Source: Hymenobacter metallicola
Lineage (GTDB): Bacteria; Bacteroidota; Bacteroidia; Cytophagales; Hymenobacteraceae
Assembly (NCBI RefSeq): GCF_004745645.1
Contig: NZ_SRMB01000002.1
Location: 496,001-560,000, forward strand
Direction of reading: 5' to 3'
DNA: 64,000 nt
The position numbers and the translations under genes are program-made. Of this stretch, positions 50,867 through 58,928 are shown piece by piece (within the stretch, counting starts at the first letter, position 1; every line of letters begins with the position of its first letter). The notes under the pieces are model-generated. The model made no database searches. It was not told the origin of the DNA and was given only the letters and a program-made list of their open reading frames with translations.

Positions 50867-51283
50867 ATGCACCCGCTCACTCCCTATCTCACTTTTAACG
50901 GCACCTGCCGCGAGGCCATGACCTTTTACCAGCGCTGCCTGGGTGGCGACCTGCAAATTCAAAACGTTGCGGGCAGCCCGGCCGCCGAGCACATGCCAGC
51001 CGAGTACCACGATGGTGTGTTGCACGCCATTCTGACCAACGAGAGTCTGGTGCTCATGGCCTCGGATACGGGCGCGGAGCCCGTATCCAAAGGCACTATG
51101 GTTTCCTTGTCCATCAACTGCCGCAGTGAAGAGGAAATCACTCGGCTCTACCAGCTTTTGGGCGAAGGCGGGCACATAACCATGCCCCTGGCCGACACCT
51201 TCTGGAACGCTAAATTCGGCATGCTCACCGACCGGTTCGGCATCGACTGGATGCTTAATTACGACCTGCCAGCGGCCCAATAA
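50867..51283 (+). CDS. VOC superfamily protein (PhnB/glyoxalase-like)
   Basis: 138 residues from ATG 50867. The start MHPLTPYLTFNGTCREAMTFYQ is the hallmark of PhnB-like vicinal-oxygen-chelate proteins, with the bab repeats VLHAILTNESLVLMASD and LGEGGHITMPLADTFWNAKFGMLTDRFG. The second half has the usual catalytic-type Phe/Trp-rich motif. The family includes glyoxalases, demethylases and binding proteins; no metal ligands are unequivocal here. It is divergent from the GlxA-type regulator. Confidence 0.92.
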   Translation: MHPLTPYLTFNGTCREAMTFYQRCLGGDLQIQNVAGSPAAEHMPAEYHDGVLHAILTNESLVLMASDTGAEPVSKGTMVSLSINCRSEEEITRLYQLLGEGGHITMPLADTFWNAKFGMLTDRFGIDWMLNYDLPAAQ

Positions 51284-51413
51284 GCCCTGTTGCTACTTGA
51301 TGGTGCCTTGGCCGGGGCAGCGCCGGGTTCTGGCCCAGTACTCATTGCGGGGCATCCAAAGCGGAGCGCAAACGTGCTGGCTCACCTTCATTTCCAACGT
51401 ACCGAGGCAGTTC

Positions 51414-51465
51414 GTCGTAGGAAGGAGCCCGCCCCGGCATGCCGGAGCGGGCTCCTTCCTACGAC
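51414..51465. repeat. 52-bp near-perfect palindrome
   Basis: Positions 51414-51439 and 51440-51465 are reverse complements over 26 bases with one mismatch. The core is CCGGCATGCCGG, and the arms are GC-rich and begin with GTCGTAGGAAGGAGCCCGC. It lies between the VOC gene and a small secreted protein gene. Without a T-run it is a poor terminator. It may be a dispersed repeat or a mini-transposable element. Confidence 0.85.
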
Positions 51466-51489
51466 CATTTCCACTCAATTGCTTCTGCT

Positions 51490-51807
51490 ATGAAAACCAT
51501 TCTTGCCCTCGCCGCCGTGCTGGCCACCACCCTCGGCACCGCTGCCGCTCAGTCGGGCACCTCGCCCAACACTACTACCCAAACCACCCGGCAGGCCGGC
51601 GTCAAAACGCAGGCAGCTACCCGCAAACCCATGAACACAACCCCCGCTACGGGCCCCACCCGGGCTTCCCGGTCCAGCTCCACGATGAAGTCGGCGCGGC
51701 AGGGCAGCGCCACGGGCAGCACCAACAGCGAAACGGTGGGCAAAAACAGCCAGGGCAAGTCGAGCACCGGCACCGCTAAAAAGCCGGCCACGAAGCCCGA
51801 ATTATAA
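51490..51807 (+). CDS. Small secreted Ser/Thr-rich protein
   Basis: 105 residues from ATG 51490. A good signal peptide (MKTILALAAVLATTLGTAAAQ) is followed by a low-complexity chain of Thr, Ser, Gly and basic residues (SPNTTTQTTRQAGVKTQAA, then RSSSTMKSARQGSATG) without any known domain. It is likely disordered and surface-exposed or periplasmic. It resembles the larger Ser/Thr/Gly-rich protein at 52465 in composition and layout. No function is proposed. Confidence 0.7.
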   Translation: MKTILALAAVLATTLGTAAAQSGTSPNTTTQTTRQAGVKTQAATRKPMNTTPATGPTRASRSSSTMKSARQGSATGSTNSETVGKNSQGKSSTGTAKKPATKPEL

Positions 51808-51839
51808 GCTGCCTGAGTTTTCCACAAAGGCTTTACAGC

Positions 51840-51871
51840 AAACGGCCGCCTCTTACTGAGGCGGCCGTTTT
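51840..51871. terminator. Bidirectional terminator
   Basis: A 13-bp stem with arms of AAACGGCCGCCTC type and a 5-base loop lies between the two convergent small genes. A short T-run follows on the plus strand. Confidence 0.85.
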
Positions 51872-51897
51872 CGTTGGTGCTGGAGTGAGTAGCTCCC

Positions 51898-52167
51898 CTA
51901 CACGTGGGGTCGGCGCGACAGCCACTCGGCGGCTTCCCGGCCGACCAAGGCCCGGAAACCTTCCAGGTCGGCGGCCTGTAGCTTTTGCCCGCTCGACTTC
52001 TCGTAGGTTTCCCGGAGTTGGTCGGCAAGGTGCTTGGTCTTTTTGGGCAAGTCCTTTTCCTGGATGTTTTCCTCGTCGAGCATCCGAAACAGCTCTTCTT
52101 TGGGAATTGGAGACAAGCCGCCGGGGGAAGTCCACCCCGCGTTGTTATCGTTCTGATGTTGGGCCAT
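51898..52167 (-). CDS. Small soluble protein of unknown function
   Basis: 89 residues from ATG 52167, hydrophilic and mostly helical: PIPKEELFRMLDEENIQEKDLP, then KKTKHLADQLRETYEKSSGQ. No signal peptide or known domain. The clean ATG, compact size and its own terminator support a real gene. It converges on the Ser/Thr-rich protein gene. A small regulatory or adaptor protein is possible, but no family is recognised. Confidence 0.62.
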   Translation of the reverse strand: MAQHQNDNNAGWTSPGGLSPIPKEELFRMLDEENIQEKDLPKKTKHLADQLRETYEKSSGQKLQAADLEGFRALVGREAAEWLSRRPHV

Positions 52168-52464
52168 GATTACGTTATCACAAGTGAACTATGCCTGGTT
52201 TTACGCAACGCCAAACCCCAATGTTAATAGCCGAGCTGGCTGCTCCGGCACTAGAGTCGGCAGCGGCTGCCCACAGGCCTACCAGCGGAGCCGGAGGCAC
52301 TTTGCCAAGCTCTACAGGTAGCTCCCGGCAAGGGCTTGAGCCTGAGCAAATTGGAGCTCAACCATAAAATAAATTTAAAACACGAACCAGGTTCTGACCG
52401 TAATCAACTGACATACAAGCCAAAACCTGAGCTGTACTCCTTCCAAACCCTAAAAATCCGTATT

Positions 52465-52989
52465 ATGAAAAAGGTCCTGATTATGGTCGCTCTCGTGGCC
52501 GCTTCGATGGCTACTGCCAAAGCTCAAACTACCTCGGGCTCAACTTCCGGTTCTACTTCGGGTTCAATGACCAGCGGTACGACTTCGGGCTCAACAGCCG
52601 GTAGCGTAACAACTGGCACGGGCACAACCTCGGGCTCCACGGCCGGCTCGCTCACCAGCGGCTCGGGCAGCACTACCACCAGCGGCTCGACCTCGGGTTC
52701 CATGACCAGTGGTACTACTTCCGGCTCGATGACCAGCGGCTCGACCTCGGGCTCGATGACGGCCGGTACTACCAGCGGTTCCACTTCGGGCACCGTTACC
52801 AGCGGCACGGGCACGACTTCCGGCTCGTCGACCAGCGGTACGACGACTTCCAGTTCGACCCGCAAGTCGTCGAACTCGACCCGCCGTACCAAGAGCACGC
52901 GCTCTTCCAGCACCAGCGGCAGCACTACCGGCGGCCGTAGCACCTCGGGCTCGTCGACCAGCGGGGGCTCTACGGGCGGAATTCGCTAA
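52465..52989 (+). CDS. Secreted Ser/Thr/Gly repeat protein
   Basis: 174 residues from ATG 52465; upstream in-frame codons lack a signal. After the signal peptide ([21 protein letters not shown]) nearly the whole chain consists of Gly, Ser and Thr in repeats like [12 protein letters not shown], then a Ser/Arg/Lys-rich stretch ([17 protein letters not shown]) and a Ser/Gly-rich end. No folded domain is predicted. It probably forms a disordered, possibly O-glycosylated surface protein. The upstream 297 bases are noncoding with a Pro/Glu-coding-like remnant, and a terminator follows. Confidence 0.82.
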   Translation: MKKVLIMVALVAASMATAKAQTTSGSTSGSTSGSMTSGTTSGSTAGSVTTGTGTTSGSTAGSLTSGSGSTTTSGSTSGSMTSGTTSGSMTSGSTSGSMTAGTTSGSTSGTVTSGTGTTSGSSTSGTTTSSSTRKSSNSTRRTKSTRSSSTSGSTTGGRSTSGSSTSGGSTGGIR

Positions 52990-53008
52990 GCTTTCCATCA
53001 GCAAAGTC

Positions 53009-53039
53009 AAAAGCGCCCGGCAGCCCCGGGCGTTTTTTT
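53009..53039 (+). terminator. Rho-independent terminator
   Basis: CGCCCGG and CCGGGCG form a stem around a 5-base loop, followed by seven T residues. Confidence 0.85.
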
Positions 53040-53303
53040 GTTGGCCCAGGCTCAAACCGAGCAAGCAACAGCACGTGCAGGCTACGGCAGACCACCGCTG
53101 CTAATCCCAGGGTTTTACTTTAAAAAGTACTACTATACCTCAATGAGCTTCTTTTCCACATGGCCGGAGCACGTGGCTGCAATCAAAACATAGTCGTCAT
53201 GCCTAATTATTTTCATCTTACAATAATTTAATAATCAACATTTTACATATTAATTCAATTTTCCTAAAATTGCCTGAGTCGTGCTAAGCTGCGCAGGATT
53301 AAG

Positions 53304-53311
53304 TAAATTTG
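53304..53311 (+). promoter_or_regulatory. -7 element of the dipeptidase gene
   Basis: TAAATTTG is an exact TAnnTTTG match 30 bases before ATG 53342. The 53040-53303 stretch upstream is AT-rich, contains no gene and presumably carries the rest of the promoter. Confidence 0.6.
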
Positions 53312-53341
53312 CGGGGCAGCAATAGTTTATGCCCTGATTTT

Positions 53342-54601
53342 ATGCAAAAATCTTACTTGCGAATGTTTCCCGTACTGCTGGCTCTGCTGAGTCCGGTAGT
53401 AAGCCAGGCTCAGAAAGTTGACCCCGCCTTGGTCACTAAGGCCAATACTATCCATAACCAGGCTTTTGTGCTGGACTCGCACGAAGACACGCCCATGAAC
53501 CTGATGAAGCCGGGCTTCGACCTGACGAAGGATCATGAGGCCAAGGAAGCCCAAGTAGACTTGCCTAAAATGCAGCGCGGTGGCCTCGACGGCGCTTTCT
53601 GGGCCGTTTACATTGGCCAGGGTCCTCGCACGCCGGAGGGCAACGCGGCGGCCAAGCAGGAAGCCCTGACAATTTTCAACGCTATTCGTTCCGCCATTCA
53701 GGCCAATTCCAACCGGCTCGATCTGGCCACGACGGAAGAACAGGCCCTACAGATTCGGCGGGTAGGCAAGCGGGCCATTTTCATCGGGATGGAGAATGGC
53801 TACCCCATCGGGCAGGAGCTCAACTCGCTCAAGTCGTTCTACGACCTGGGCGTGCGCTACATCACCCTGTGCCACTCCTCCAACAACGACATCTGCGACT
53901 CGGCCACCGACCCCACCGGGCCGGAGCACCAGGGACTCAGCGCGTTTGGCAAGCAGGCCGTGGTAGAAATGAATCGGCTGGGCATGATGATAGACGTGTC
54001 GCACACCTCCGACTCGACGTTCTACGACGTGCTGCGCCTGACCAAGGCCCCCATCATTGCCTCGCACTCGAGCAGCCGAGCCCTGGGCAACTCGCCCCGC
54101 AACCTGAGCGACGACATGCTCAAGGCCCTGGCCCGCAACGGCGGCGTGGTGCAGGTGAACCTGTACAGCCCCTATGTGAAGACCGAAACCAAGACGCCCG
54201 AGCGCCTGGCCGCCGAGCAGGCGTTCTTCACCAAGTGGAAAATCAAGGGCTTCCTGAACATTTACGGCCTGCCGGCCAGCGAGCAGCAGCAGGCCCAGGC
54301 TGAGGCGGTGGAGTTGGAAACCAAGTTTCCGGTGGCCCTGGCTACGGTACAGGATGCCGTCAATCAGATTGACCACATCGTGAAAGTAGCCGGCATCGAC
54401 CACGTGGGCATCGGTACCGACTTCGACGGGGGCACCCGCCTCGACGGCCTCAGCGACGTAGGGGAACTGCCCAACCTGACGCTGGAGCTGGTGAAGCGCG
54501 GCTACTCGGAAAAAGACATCAACAAGATCTGGAGCGGCAACTTGTTTCGGGTGATGAAAGCCGCGGACAAACTACGCACGGCCGCTACGGTGAAGAAATA
54601 G
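53342..54601 (+). CDS. Secreted membrane dipeptidase, M19 family
   Basis: 419 residues from ATG 53342 with a signal peptide (MQKSYLRMFPVLLALLSPVVSQAQ). The M19 zinc ligands are seen in order: DSHEDTP, the bridging Glu in FIGMENG, His in LCHSSNN, His in VSHTSD and the late Asp in GTDFDGG. The barrel helices contain the family block LSDDMLKALARNGGVVQVN. It should hydrolyse dipeptides and related beta-lactam-like bonds outside the cytoplasm. Complete, standing alone with its own promoter and terminator. Confidence 0.95.
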   Translation: MQKSYLRMFPVLLALLSPVVSQAQKVDPALVTKANTIHNQAFVLDSHEDTPMNLMKPGFDLTKDHEAKEAQVDLPKMQRGGLDGAFWAVYIGQGPRTPEGNAAAKQEALTIFNAIRSAIQANSNRLDLATTEEQALQIRRVGKRAIFIGMENGYPIGQELNSLKSFYDLGVRYITLCHSSNNDICDSATDPTGPEHQGLSAFGKQAVVEMNRLGMMIDVSHTSDSTFYDVLRLTKAPIIASHSSSRALGNSPRNLSDDMLKALARNGGVVQVNLYSPYVKTETKTPERLAAEQAFFTKWKIKGFLNIYGLPASEQQQAQAEAVELETKFPVALATVQDAVNQIDHIVKVAGIDHVGIGTDFDGGTRLDGLSDVGELPNLTLELVKRGYSEKDINKIWSGNLFRVMKAADKLRTAATVKK

Positions 54602-54618
54602 CGGCGCCTATCAGCTAC

Positions 54619-54656
54619 AAAAAAAGCCTGCTTCCAATCGGAGCAGGCTTTTTTCG
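54619..54656. terminator. Bidirectional terminator
   Basis: AAGCCTGCTTCC and GGAGCAGGCTT pair imperfectly around a short loop, with A-runs before and T-runs after. It lies between the convergent dipeptidase and TonB-domain genes. Confidence 0.8.
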
Positions 54657-54670
54657 TGTAAGTAGCCGGG

Positions 54671-55459
54671 CTAGTTCATCGGCTTGGCCGGGGTACTGAC
54701 TGGTTTCTGCAAGCCAAACTTGACTGGAAACTCACATTCTACCGCTACTGGCTGGCCCGCTAGCTGGGCCGGTATCCACCCGTTGGCCAGGGCCTGAACA
54801 ATGCGCAGGGCTTCTTCGTCGCAGCCCGCGCCAATGCCCTGCGAAACGTGGTAATTAGAGCACTTACCGGCTTTGTCGATAGTGAAAGCCACCTGCACGG
54901 TGCCGCTCACGCCACTGCGCAGGGCCTCCGCCGGGTAGCGCATGGTTATCATTTCGCTGGTAATGGCGGCCGAGCCCCCGATGTAAACGGGCGCTACATC
55001 GGGCCAGGTTTGGCCCGTGGCGGTAGGCTGCAGCAAAGTAACCGACATGCTTTTGTTCTTGCCAGGGCGGATAAACAGCATCTGGCGCTGGGTGTAGTCG
55101 TACTTTTGCTCTAGCTCGCCTTTGCTGGTAAAGAACTCCCAGATGCCCGTGCGCTGGTCGTTGGCGTAGGCTCCTTTGGCCGTAACGGTCGTGCTATTCC
55201 AGCCGTAGCTGGTCCAGATGCTGTCTTTGCGGCCCTGGCTGTAATACCCTTCGGTAGCCAGCTTTAATTGCTGCCCGCGGTAGAGGGCATAGGGGCCGTG
55301 CTTTACATTCTTGTCCGACTTGAGAACATAGTACACCTCGTTGCTGATCGGGGACTGGCTATACTTGGTAACTTTTTTGGTTTCCTGCCCGAAGCTGCAC
55401 ACGGGCAGGGCCAGCACGAGCAGGCCGGCCGTGACAAGGCGGGATAAGCCGTAAGACAT
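54671..55459 (-). CDS. MORN-repeat protein with C-terminal TonB domain
   Basis: 262 residues. The N-terminal signal sequence (SRLVTAGLLVLALPVCSFGQ) is followed by MORN_2-like repeats (KHGPYALYRGQQLKLATEGYY, TGIWEFFTSKGELEQKYDY). The C-terminal 90 residues are a TonB domain (MRYPAEALRSGVSGTVQVAFTIDKAGKC, then EEALRIVQALANGWIPAQLAG). The Pro-rich spacer and inner-membrane anchor of true TonB energy transducers are lacking, so it may be a periplasmic protein that contacts receptors or peptidoglycan. No exbBD genes are near. A lipobox is doubtful (LPVC). Confidence 0.85.
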   Translation of the reverse strand: MSYGLSRLVTAGLLVLALPVCSFGQETKKVTKYSQSPISNEVYYVLKSDKNVKHGPYALYRGQQLKLATEGYYSQGRKDSIWTSYGWNSTTVTAKGAYANDQRTGIWEFFTSKGELEQKYDYTQRQMLFIRPGKNKSMSVTLLQPTATGQTWPDVAPVYIGGSAAITSEMITMRYPAEALRSGVSGTVQVAFTIDKAGKCSNYHVSQGIGAGCDEEALRIVQALANGWIPAQLAGQPVAVECEFPVKFGLQKPVSTPAKPMN

Positions 55460-55596
55460 ATAGTGACTGGTAAAAAGAGAATCCTAAACTTTGCACCGGC
55501 GGCCCTACTCAGGAAGCACTCCGCCCCCCAAATTTAACGAAACGGTTGGTGGCAGGCGTAACAACTAGTGCCCCAACGGCCTCAGCTTTTTCTCAT

Positions 55597-56214
55597 ATGA
55601 CTTCTACCCCGATTACGACCATCGTTTTCGACCTCGGTGGTGTCCTGATTGACTGGAACCCGCGCTACCTCTACCGCAAGCTGTTTACCGACGAGCAGGA
55701 AATGGACCACTTCCTAAACACCGTAACCACCCCCGACTGGAATGAGGAACAGGATGCGGGCCGCACCCTGGCCGAGGGCACGGCCCTGCTCGTGCAGCAG
55801 CACCCGCAGCACCAGGAACTGATTGAGCACTTCTACGGACGGTGGCCCGAAATGCTGGGCGGGGCCATTCAGGGCACGGTAGAGGTCCTGACTGAGCTGC
55901 GGGCCAGTGGGCGCTACCACCTTTACGCCCTGACCAACTGGTCGGAGGAAACGTTTCCGGTGGCCCAGCAGCAGTTCGAGTTTCTACAGTGGTTTGAAGG
56001 CATCGTGGTGTCGGGTACGGAGAAGTCGCGCAAGCCTTTCCCCGAGTTCTACCACACCCTGCTCACGCGCTACAACATCGAAGCCGGCCAGGCCCTGTTC
56101 ATCGACGACAACGAGCGGAACATTCACGCGGCCCAGGCCGTGGGCATGCAAACGGTACATTTCCGCTCGCCTGAACAGCTGCGCACCGAGCTGCAGCAGC
56201 TAGGCGTGCTGTAA
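55597..56214 (+). CDS. HAD-family hydrolase (subfamily IA)
   Basis: 205 residues from ATG 55597; the longer in-frame start adds a non-conserved leader. Motifs of the haloacid dehalogenase superfamily are in place: DLGGVLIDW (nucleophile Asp), ALTNWSEETF (motif II with Thr), SRKPFPEFY (Lys of motif III) and FIDDNERNI (motif IV). The cap region (about 20-85) is helical. It is likely a phosphatase for a small metabolite. No gene next to it indicates the substrate. Followed by a strong terminator. Confidence 0.93.
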   Translation: MTSTPITTIVFDLGGVLIDWNPRYLYRKLFTDEQEMDHFLNTVTTPDWNEEQDAGRTLAEGTALLVQQHPQHQELIEHFYGRWPEMLGGAIQGTVEVLTELRASGRYHLYALTNWSEETFPVAQQQFEFLQWFEGIVVSGTEKSRKPFPEFYHTLLTRYNIEAGQALFIDDNERNIHAAQAVGMQTVHFRSPEQLRTELQQLGVL

Positions 56215-56253
56215 GTACCTGCCACCAAAGCTTCCCACTTTGCCCTTACCCAA

Positions 56254-56289
56254 CAAAAGCGGCTACCTCAATCGAGGTAGCCGCTTTTG
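56254..56289. terminator. Bidirectional terminator
   Basis: AAAAGCGGCTACCTC and GAGGTAGCCGCTTTT form a 15-bp perfect stem with a 4-base loop between the convergent HAD and DsbA/FrnE genes. Confidence 0.9.
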
Positions 56290-56309
56290 CATTGATGATG
56301 CCGGACAGG

Positions 56310-57005
56310 CTAGCAGGTACTGTCATCTAGGCCACAGGCGTCCCCGGAGGCCAGCACCGTGGGCGCCGGGTGCTTTTCTTCCCAGACTTTTTCCAGCACT
56401 TCCAAAAACAGCTCACTGGGCTGGGCCCCCGATACGGCGTACTTGTTGTCGAACACGAAATAGGGGACGCCGCGCACGCCAATCTGCCGGGCCTGGTACT
56501 CGTCGTGGCGCACGTCCTGGGCGTAGGCGTCGCCTTGCAACGCGGTGCGCACGTCAGCGGCATTCAGGCCCAGTTCGGTGCCCAGCTCGGCCAGCGTGTC
56601 GAGGTCGGCCACATTGCGGCCTTCGGTGAAGTAGGCCGCCAATACCCGCTCCTTGGCCGCGTCCTGCTGGCCGTGCTGGGCGGCCAAGTGCAGAAAGCGG
56701 TGCGCCAGGAAAGTATTCACGGGCACGACCTTGTCGAAGTCAAAGTCCAGACCCACTTCGCGGGCAATCTGGGCCATGTGGGTATTCATTTGCCGGCCCT
56801 GGGCCAGCGAAACGCCTTTGCGCTCGGCCAGCAGTTCGTGGATGCTTTGGCCCGGCTTGGTTTGCATGGTGGGGTCCAGCTCGAAGCTGCGCCACACAAT
56901 ATTGAGGTCGTCGCGGTGGGGGAATTGCGCCAGCGCGGTTTCGAGTCGCCGTTTGCCGATGTAGCAAAACGGGCACATAATATCAGACCAGATTTCTAGT
57001 TGCAT
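56310..57005 (-). CDS. DsbA-family oxidoreductase, FrnE-like
   Basis: 231 residues from ATG 57005; the extended upstream frame has no conserved sequence. The start MQLEIWSDIMCPFCYIGKRR carries the CPFC active-site motif, and helices with LDFDFDKVVPVNTFLAHRF and TEGRNVADLDTLAEL are typical of FrnE. VRGVPYFVFDNKYAVSGAQ holds the cis-Pro loop. The C-terminal ACGLDDSTC has two further Cys residues as in other members. There is no signal peptide, so it works in the cytoplasm, probably on small thiols or in redox protection. Confidence 0.93.
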   Translation of the reverse strand: MQLEIWSDIMCPFCYIGKRRLETALAQFPHRDDLNIVWRSFELDPTMQTKPGQSIHELLAERKGVSLAQGRQMNTHMAQIAREVGLDFDFDKVVPVNTFLAHRFLHLAAQHGQQDAAKERVLAAYFTEGRNVADLDTLAELGTELGLNAADVRTALQGDAYAQDVRHDEYQARQIGVRGVPYFVFDNKYAVSGAQPSELFLEVLEKVWEEKHPAPTVLASGDACGLDDSTC

Positions 57006-57174
57006 GTCGGAAGAATTTGGAAGGCCTAATAAGCCAAAAGTCGCCGGAATGTTTGCCCGGCCGGTAATACGCCAACAGGAAGAGCCGCCGGCTGGGTTCC
57101 GGACAGCCCCGGCCAAGCCGCCTTAGTAGGCCCGCCGCCCAAACAGGGTTATCTTGGCCTTAAAATTCCGGCTC

Positions 57175-57675
57175 ATGGCTTTCTCTCCCGTTTCCTTCAG
57201 CGCCCTGCTCGAACCTGGCGGCCCGAGCTTTATGCCAACCCAGATTGTGATAGTGCCCCTGGAGGTGGTGGAGGCCCTGGGCGGCAAAGCCACGCAGCGC
57301 GTGGTAGGCACCCTCAACCAACACCCGGTCCGGCTGGGGCTGCTGCCCCTGAGCACCGGAGAACGGTATCTGATGGTGAACAAGGATACCTGCAAAGCCG
57401 CCGGCATCCAGCTGGGCCAGCAGGTAGCCGTGAGCCTGGCCCCCGACCCCACGCCCAACGCCGTGGACCTACCCGCCGAGTTGGCCGACGGCCTGGAAGC
57501 CTGGCCGGATGCCCAGGCCAGCTTCGAGCGGCTGACCCCGGGCATGAAGCGCGCCATTGCCTACCACATCAGCAGCGGCAAGCAAAACGAAACCCGCTTG
57601 AAGCGTACCGTGCAGATTCTGCGGCGGCTGGCGGCGGGGGCCCACCCGTTTCGGGCCATGCCCGACGAGGAATAA
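57175..57675 (+). CDS. DUF1905/YdeI-OmpD-associated protein
   Basis: 166 residues from ATG 57175 (TTG 57154 not used). The N-terminal half shows the DUF1905 beta-barrel signature (PTQIVIVPLEVVEALGG, then GTLNQHPVRLGLLPLSTGERYLMVNKD); the C-terminal half is the YdeI/OmdA helical region (FERLTPGMKRAIAYHISSGKQ and RLKRTVQILRRLA). Relatives have been linked to bacteriocin protection, but their biochemical role is not known. It is cytoplasmic. A TATCTTGG element just upstream is a weak -7 match. Confidence 0.9.
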   Translation: MAFSPVSFSALLEPGGPSFMPTQIVIVPLEVVEALGGKATQRVVGTLNQHPVRLGLLPLSTGERYLMVNKDTCKAAGIQLGQQVAVSLAPDPTPNAVDLPAELADGLEAWPDAQASFERLTPGMKRAIAYHISSGKQNETRLKRTVQILRRLAAGAHPFRAMPDEE

Positions 57676-57743
57676 AAAGGCTACCCAACCATGAAATTGG
57701 CCTGAATTCAGATATTTGTAAGCCACCATTCCTTGTAGCTGCT

Positions 57744-58430
57744 ATGCTTCGCTCCCTGTCCATCGTTCTAGCTGTTCTGCTTACTACCGCTTGCAGCCAG
57801 CGGGTATACAGCACCAAGGAATTGGTACCCCAGGCCTTGTCGCAGCACAAGCTCGTGGCCATTCTGCCTTTCGAGGTGCAGCTCGACCAGTTCAACATGC
57901 AGACCATTTCCTACGTGGGCGAAGAGCTCAGTCAGGCCGAGGTGGAGAAGCGCCGGCAACGCTGGGAAGAAAAGCAGCAGGAGCAGCGCAAGCTCGTGGC
58001 TTACCAGCTCCAGCAGGAACTCCTCAACCAGCTGGTGCAGCGCCAGGCCAAGCACCCCTACTCGGTGCAGTTTCAGAATGTGGCCGAAACCAACAGCCGC
58101 CTGGAGCGGGCCGGCATCACCTACGCCAACCTGAACGACCACAGCATGGCCGAGCTCAAGGCGGCGCTGGGCGTAGACGCTATTTTGTCGGGCGAAACCT
58201 CGCTGTTTCAGCCCATGCCCAACGGGGTAGCCGTGGCGTTGCTGGTGTTGACCAACGCGGGTATTCCCCAGAATGAAGTGCTTACCAACGTGACCATTCA
58301 CGACTGCCAGAGCGGAGACCTGGTCTGGTCGTTCAACCACCAGCAGCTGGGCGACCTGAGCGCCAGTCCGGCGGCCCTGGCCCGGGTGCTGGTGCGCAAT
58401 TCGGCCCGCACCTTTCCCTACCGCCGCTAA
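57744..58430 (+). CDS. Lipoprotein, possibly CsgG/LpoB-like
   Basis: 228 residues. The lipobox LLTTAC follows a short signal sequence, so the mature protein begins at Cys. Then KLVAILPFEVQLD, a long charged helix (SQAEVEKRRQRWEEKQQEQ), AGITYANLNDHSMAELKAALG, and VDAILSGETS form a pattern known from CsgG/LpoB-like lipoproteins. The closing strand GDLVWSFNHQQLG and a helix end it. It may act at the outer membrane as a small-molecule or peptidoglycan-synthase regulator; this is inferred from the fold pattern. Converges with the STAS-like gene by a 7-base gap. Confidence 0.75.
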   Translation: MLRSLSIVLAVLLTTACSQRVYSTKELVPQALSQHKLVAILPFEVQLDQFNMQTISYVGEELSQAEVEKRRQRWEEKQQEQRKLVAYQLQQELLNQLVQRQAKHPYSVQFQNVAETNSRLERAGITYANLNDHSMAELKAALGVDAILSGETSLFQPMPNGVAVALLVLTNAGIPQNEVLTNVTIHDCQSGDLVWSFNHQQLGDLSASPAALARVLVRNSARTFPYRR

Positions 58431-58437
58431 GTGCCAG

Positions 58438-58833
58438 CTACACCAGGCGCAGCCAGTTTTTGGCCATCTGCATATCCTCGAAGGGCAGGGCCACCGGCTG
58501 ATTAACGGCGCTGATGGCCCGGTCGACGGAGAAGCGGCTGTACAGATCGGGCGAGTACACCCAGGCCACGTAGCTCAAGCCGGCCGTGTGCAGGCGGGGA
58601 AATACGTTCATTTGCCGCCATTCGGGCGCTTCCAACCACATTCCGGTTACCTGCGAGTTGTCGTTCAGCAGCTTGGTAGCGTGTTCGAGCTGCACCAGCT
58701 GTAGGACCACCTCGCCACCCTCTTGGGCCCGCTCAAACGTAATTTCGCCCCGCCATTCCGCATATATCCACTCGTTGGTATAGTCGTAGTACACGTCGAG
58801 GTAGGGCAGCTCTTGCAGGATGCGTAAGGGCAT
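58438..58833 (-). CDS. STAS/SpoIIAA-like small protein, paralogue of the gene at 13057
   Basis: 131 residues from ATG 58833. The conserved blocks shared with the 13057-13455 product are YDYTNEWIYAEWRG, KLLNDNSQVTGMW, AGLSYVAWVYSPDLYSR and FEDMQMAKNWL. It has no signal and no catalytic motif; the fold is likely SpoIIAA/STAS-like with an LNDN turn at the usual site. The neighbourhoods are different, so this is a family spread by duplication within the genome. No function is known. Confidence 0.72.
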   Translation of the reverse strand: MPLRILQELPYLDVYYDYTNEWIYAEWRGEITFERAQEGGEVVLQLVQLEHATKLLNDNSQVTGMWLEAPEWRQMNVFPRLHTAGLSYVAWVYSPDLYSRFSVDRAISAVNQPVALPFEDMQMAKNWLRLV

Positions 58834-58928
58834 GAAAATAGCGAGTAGAGAAGCGGAAGCTGCAAGCCGAAGGCCAGAACAGCGGAACAGACAAAGCTAA
58901 GAAAATCAGGCCAATTACTCCGCTTACC

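Noticed and set aside
52524..53064. Minus-strand Val/Pro/Glu-rich and Arg/Ala-rich frames opposite the Ser/Thr/Gly protein
   Set aside because: They are mirror images of the plus-strand repeats; the plus strand has the signal peptide and terminator.
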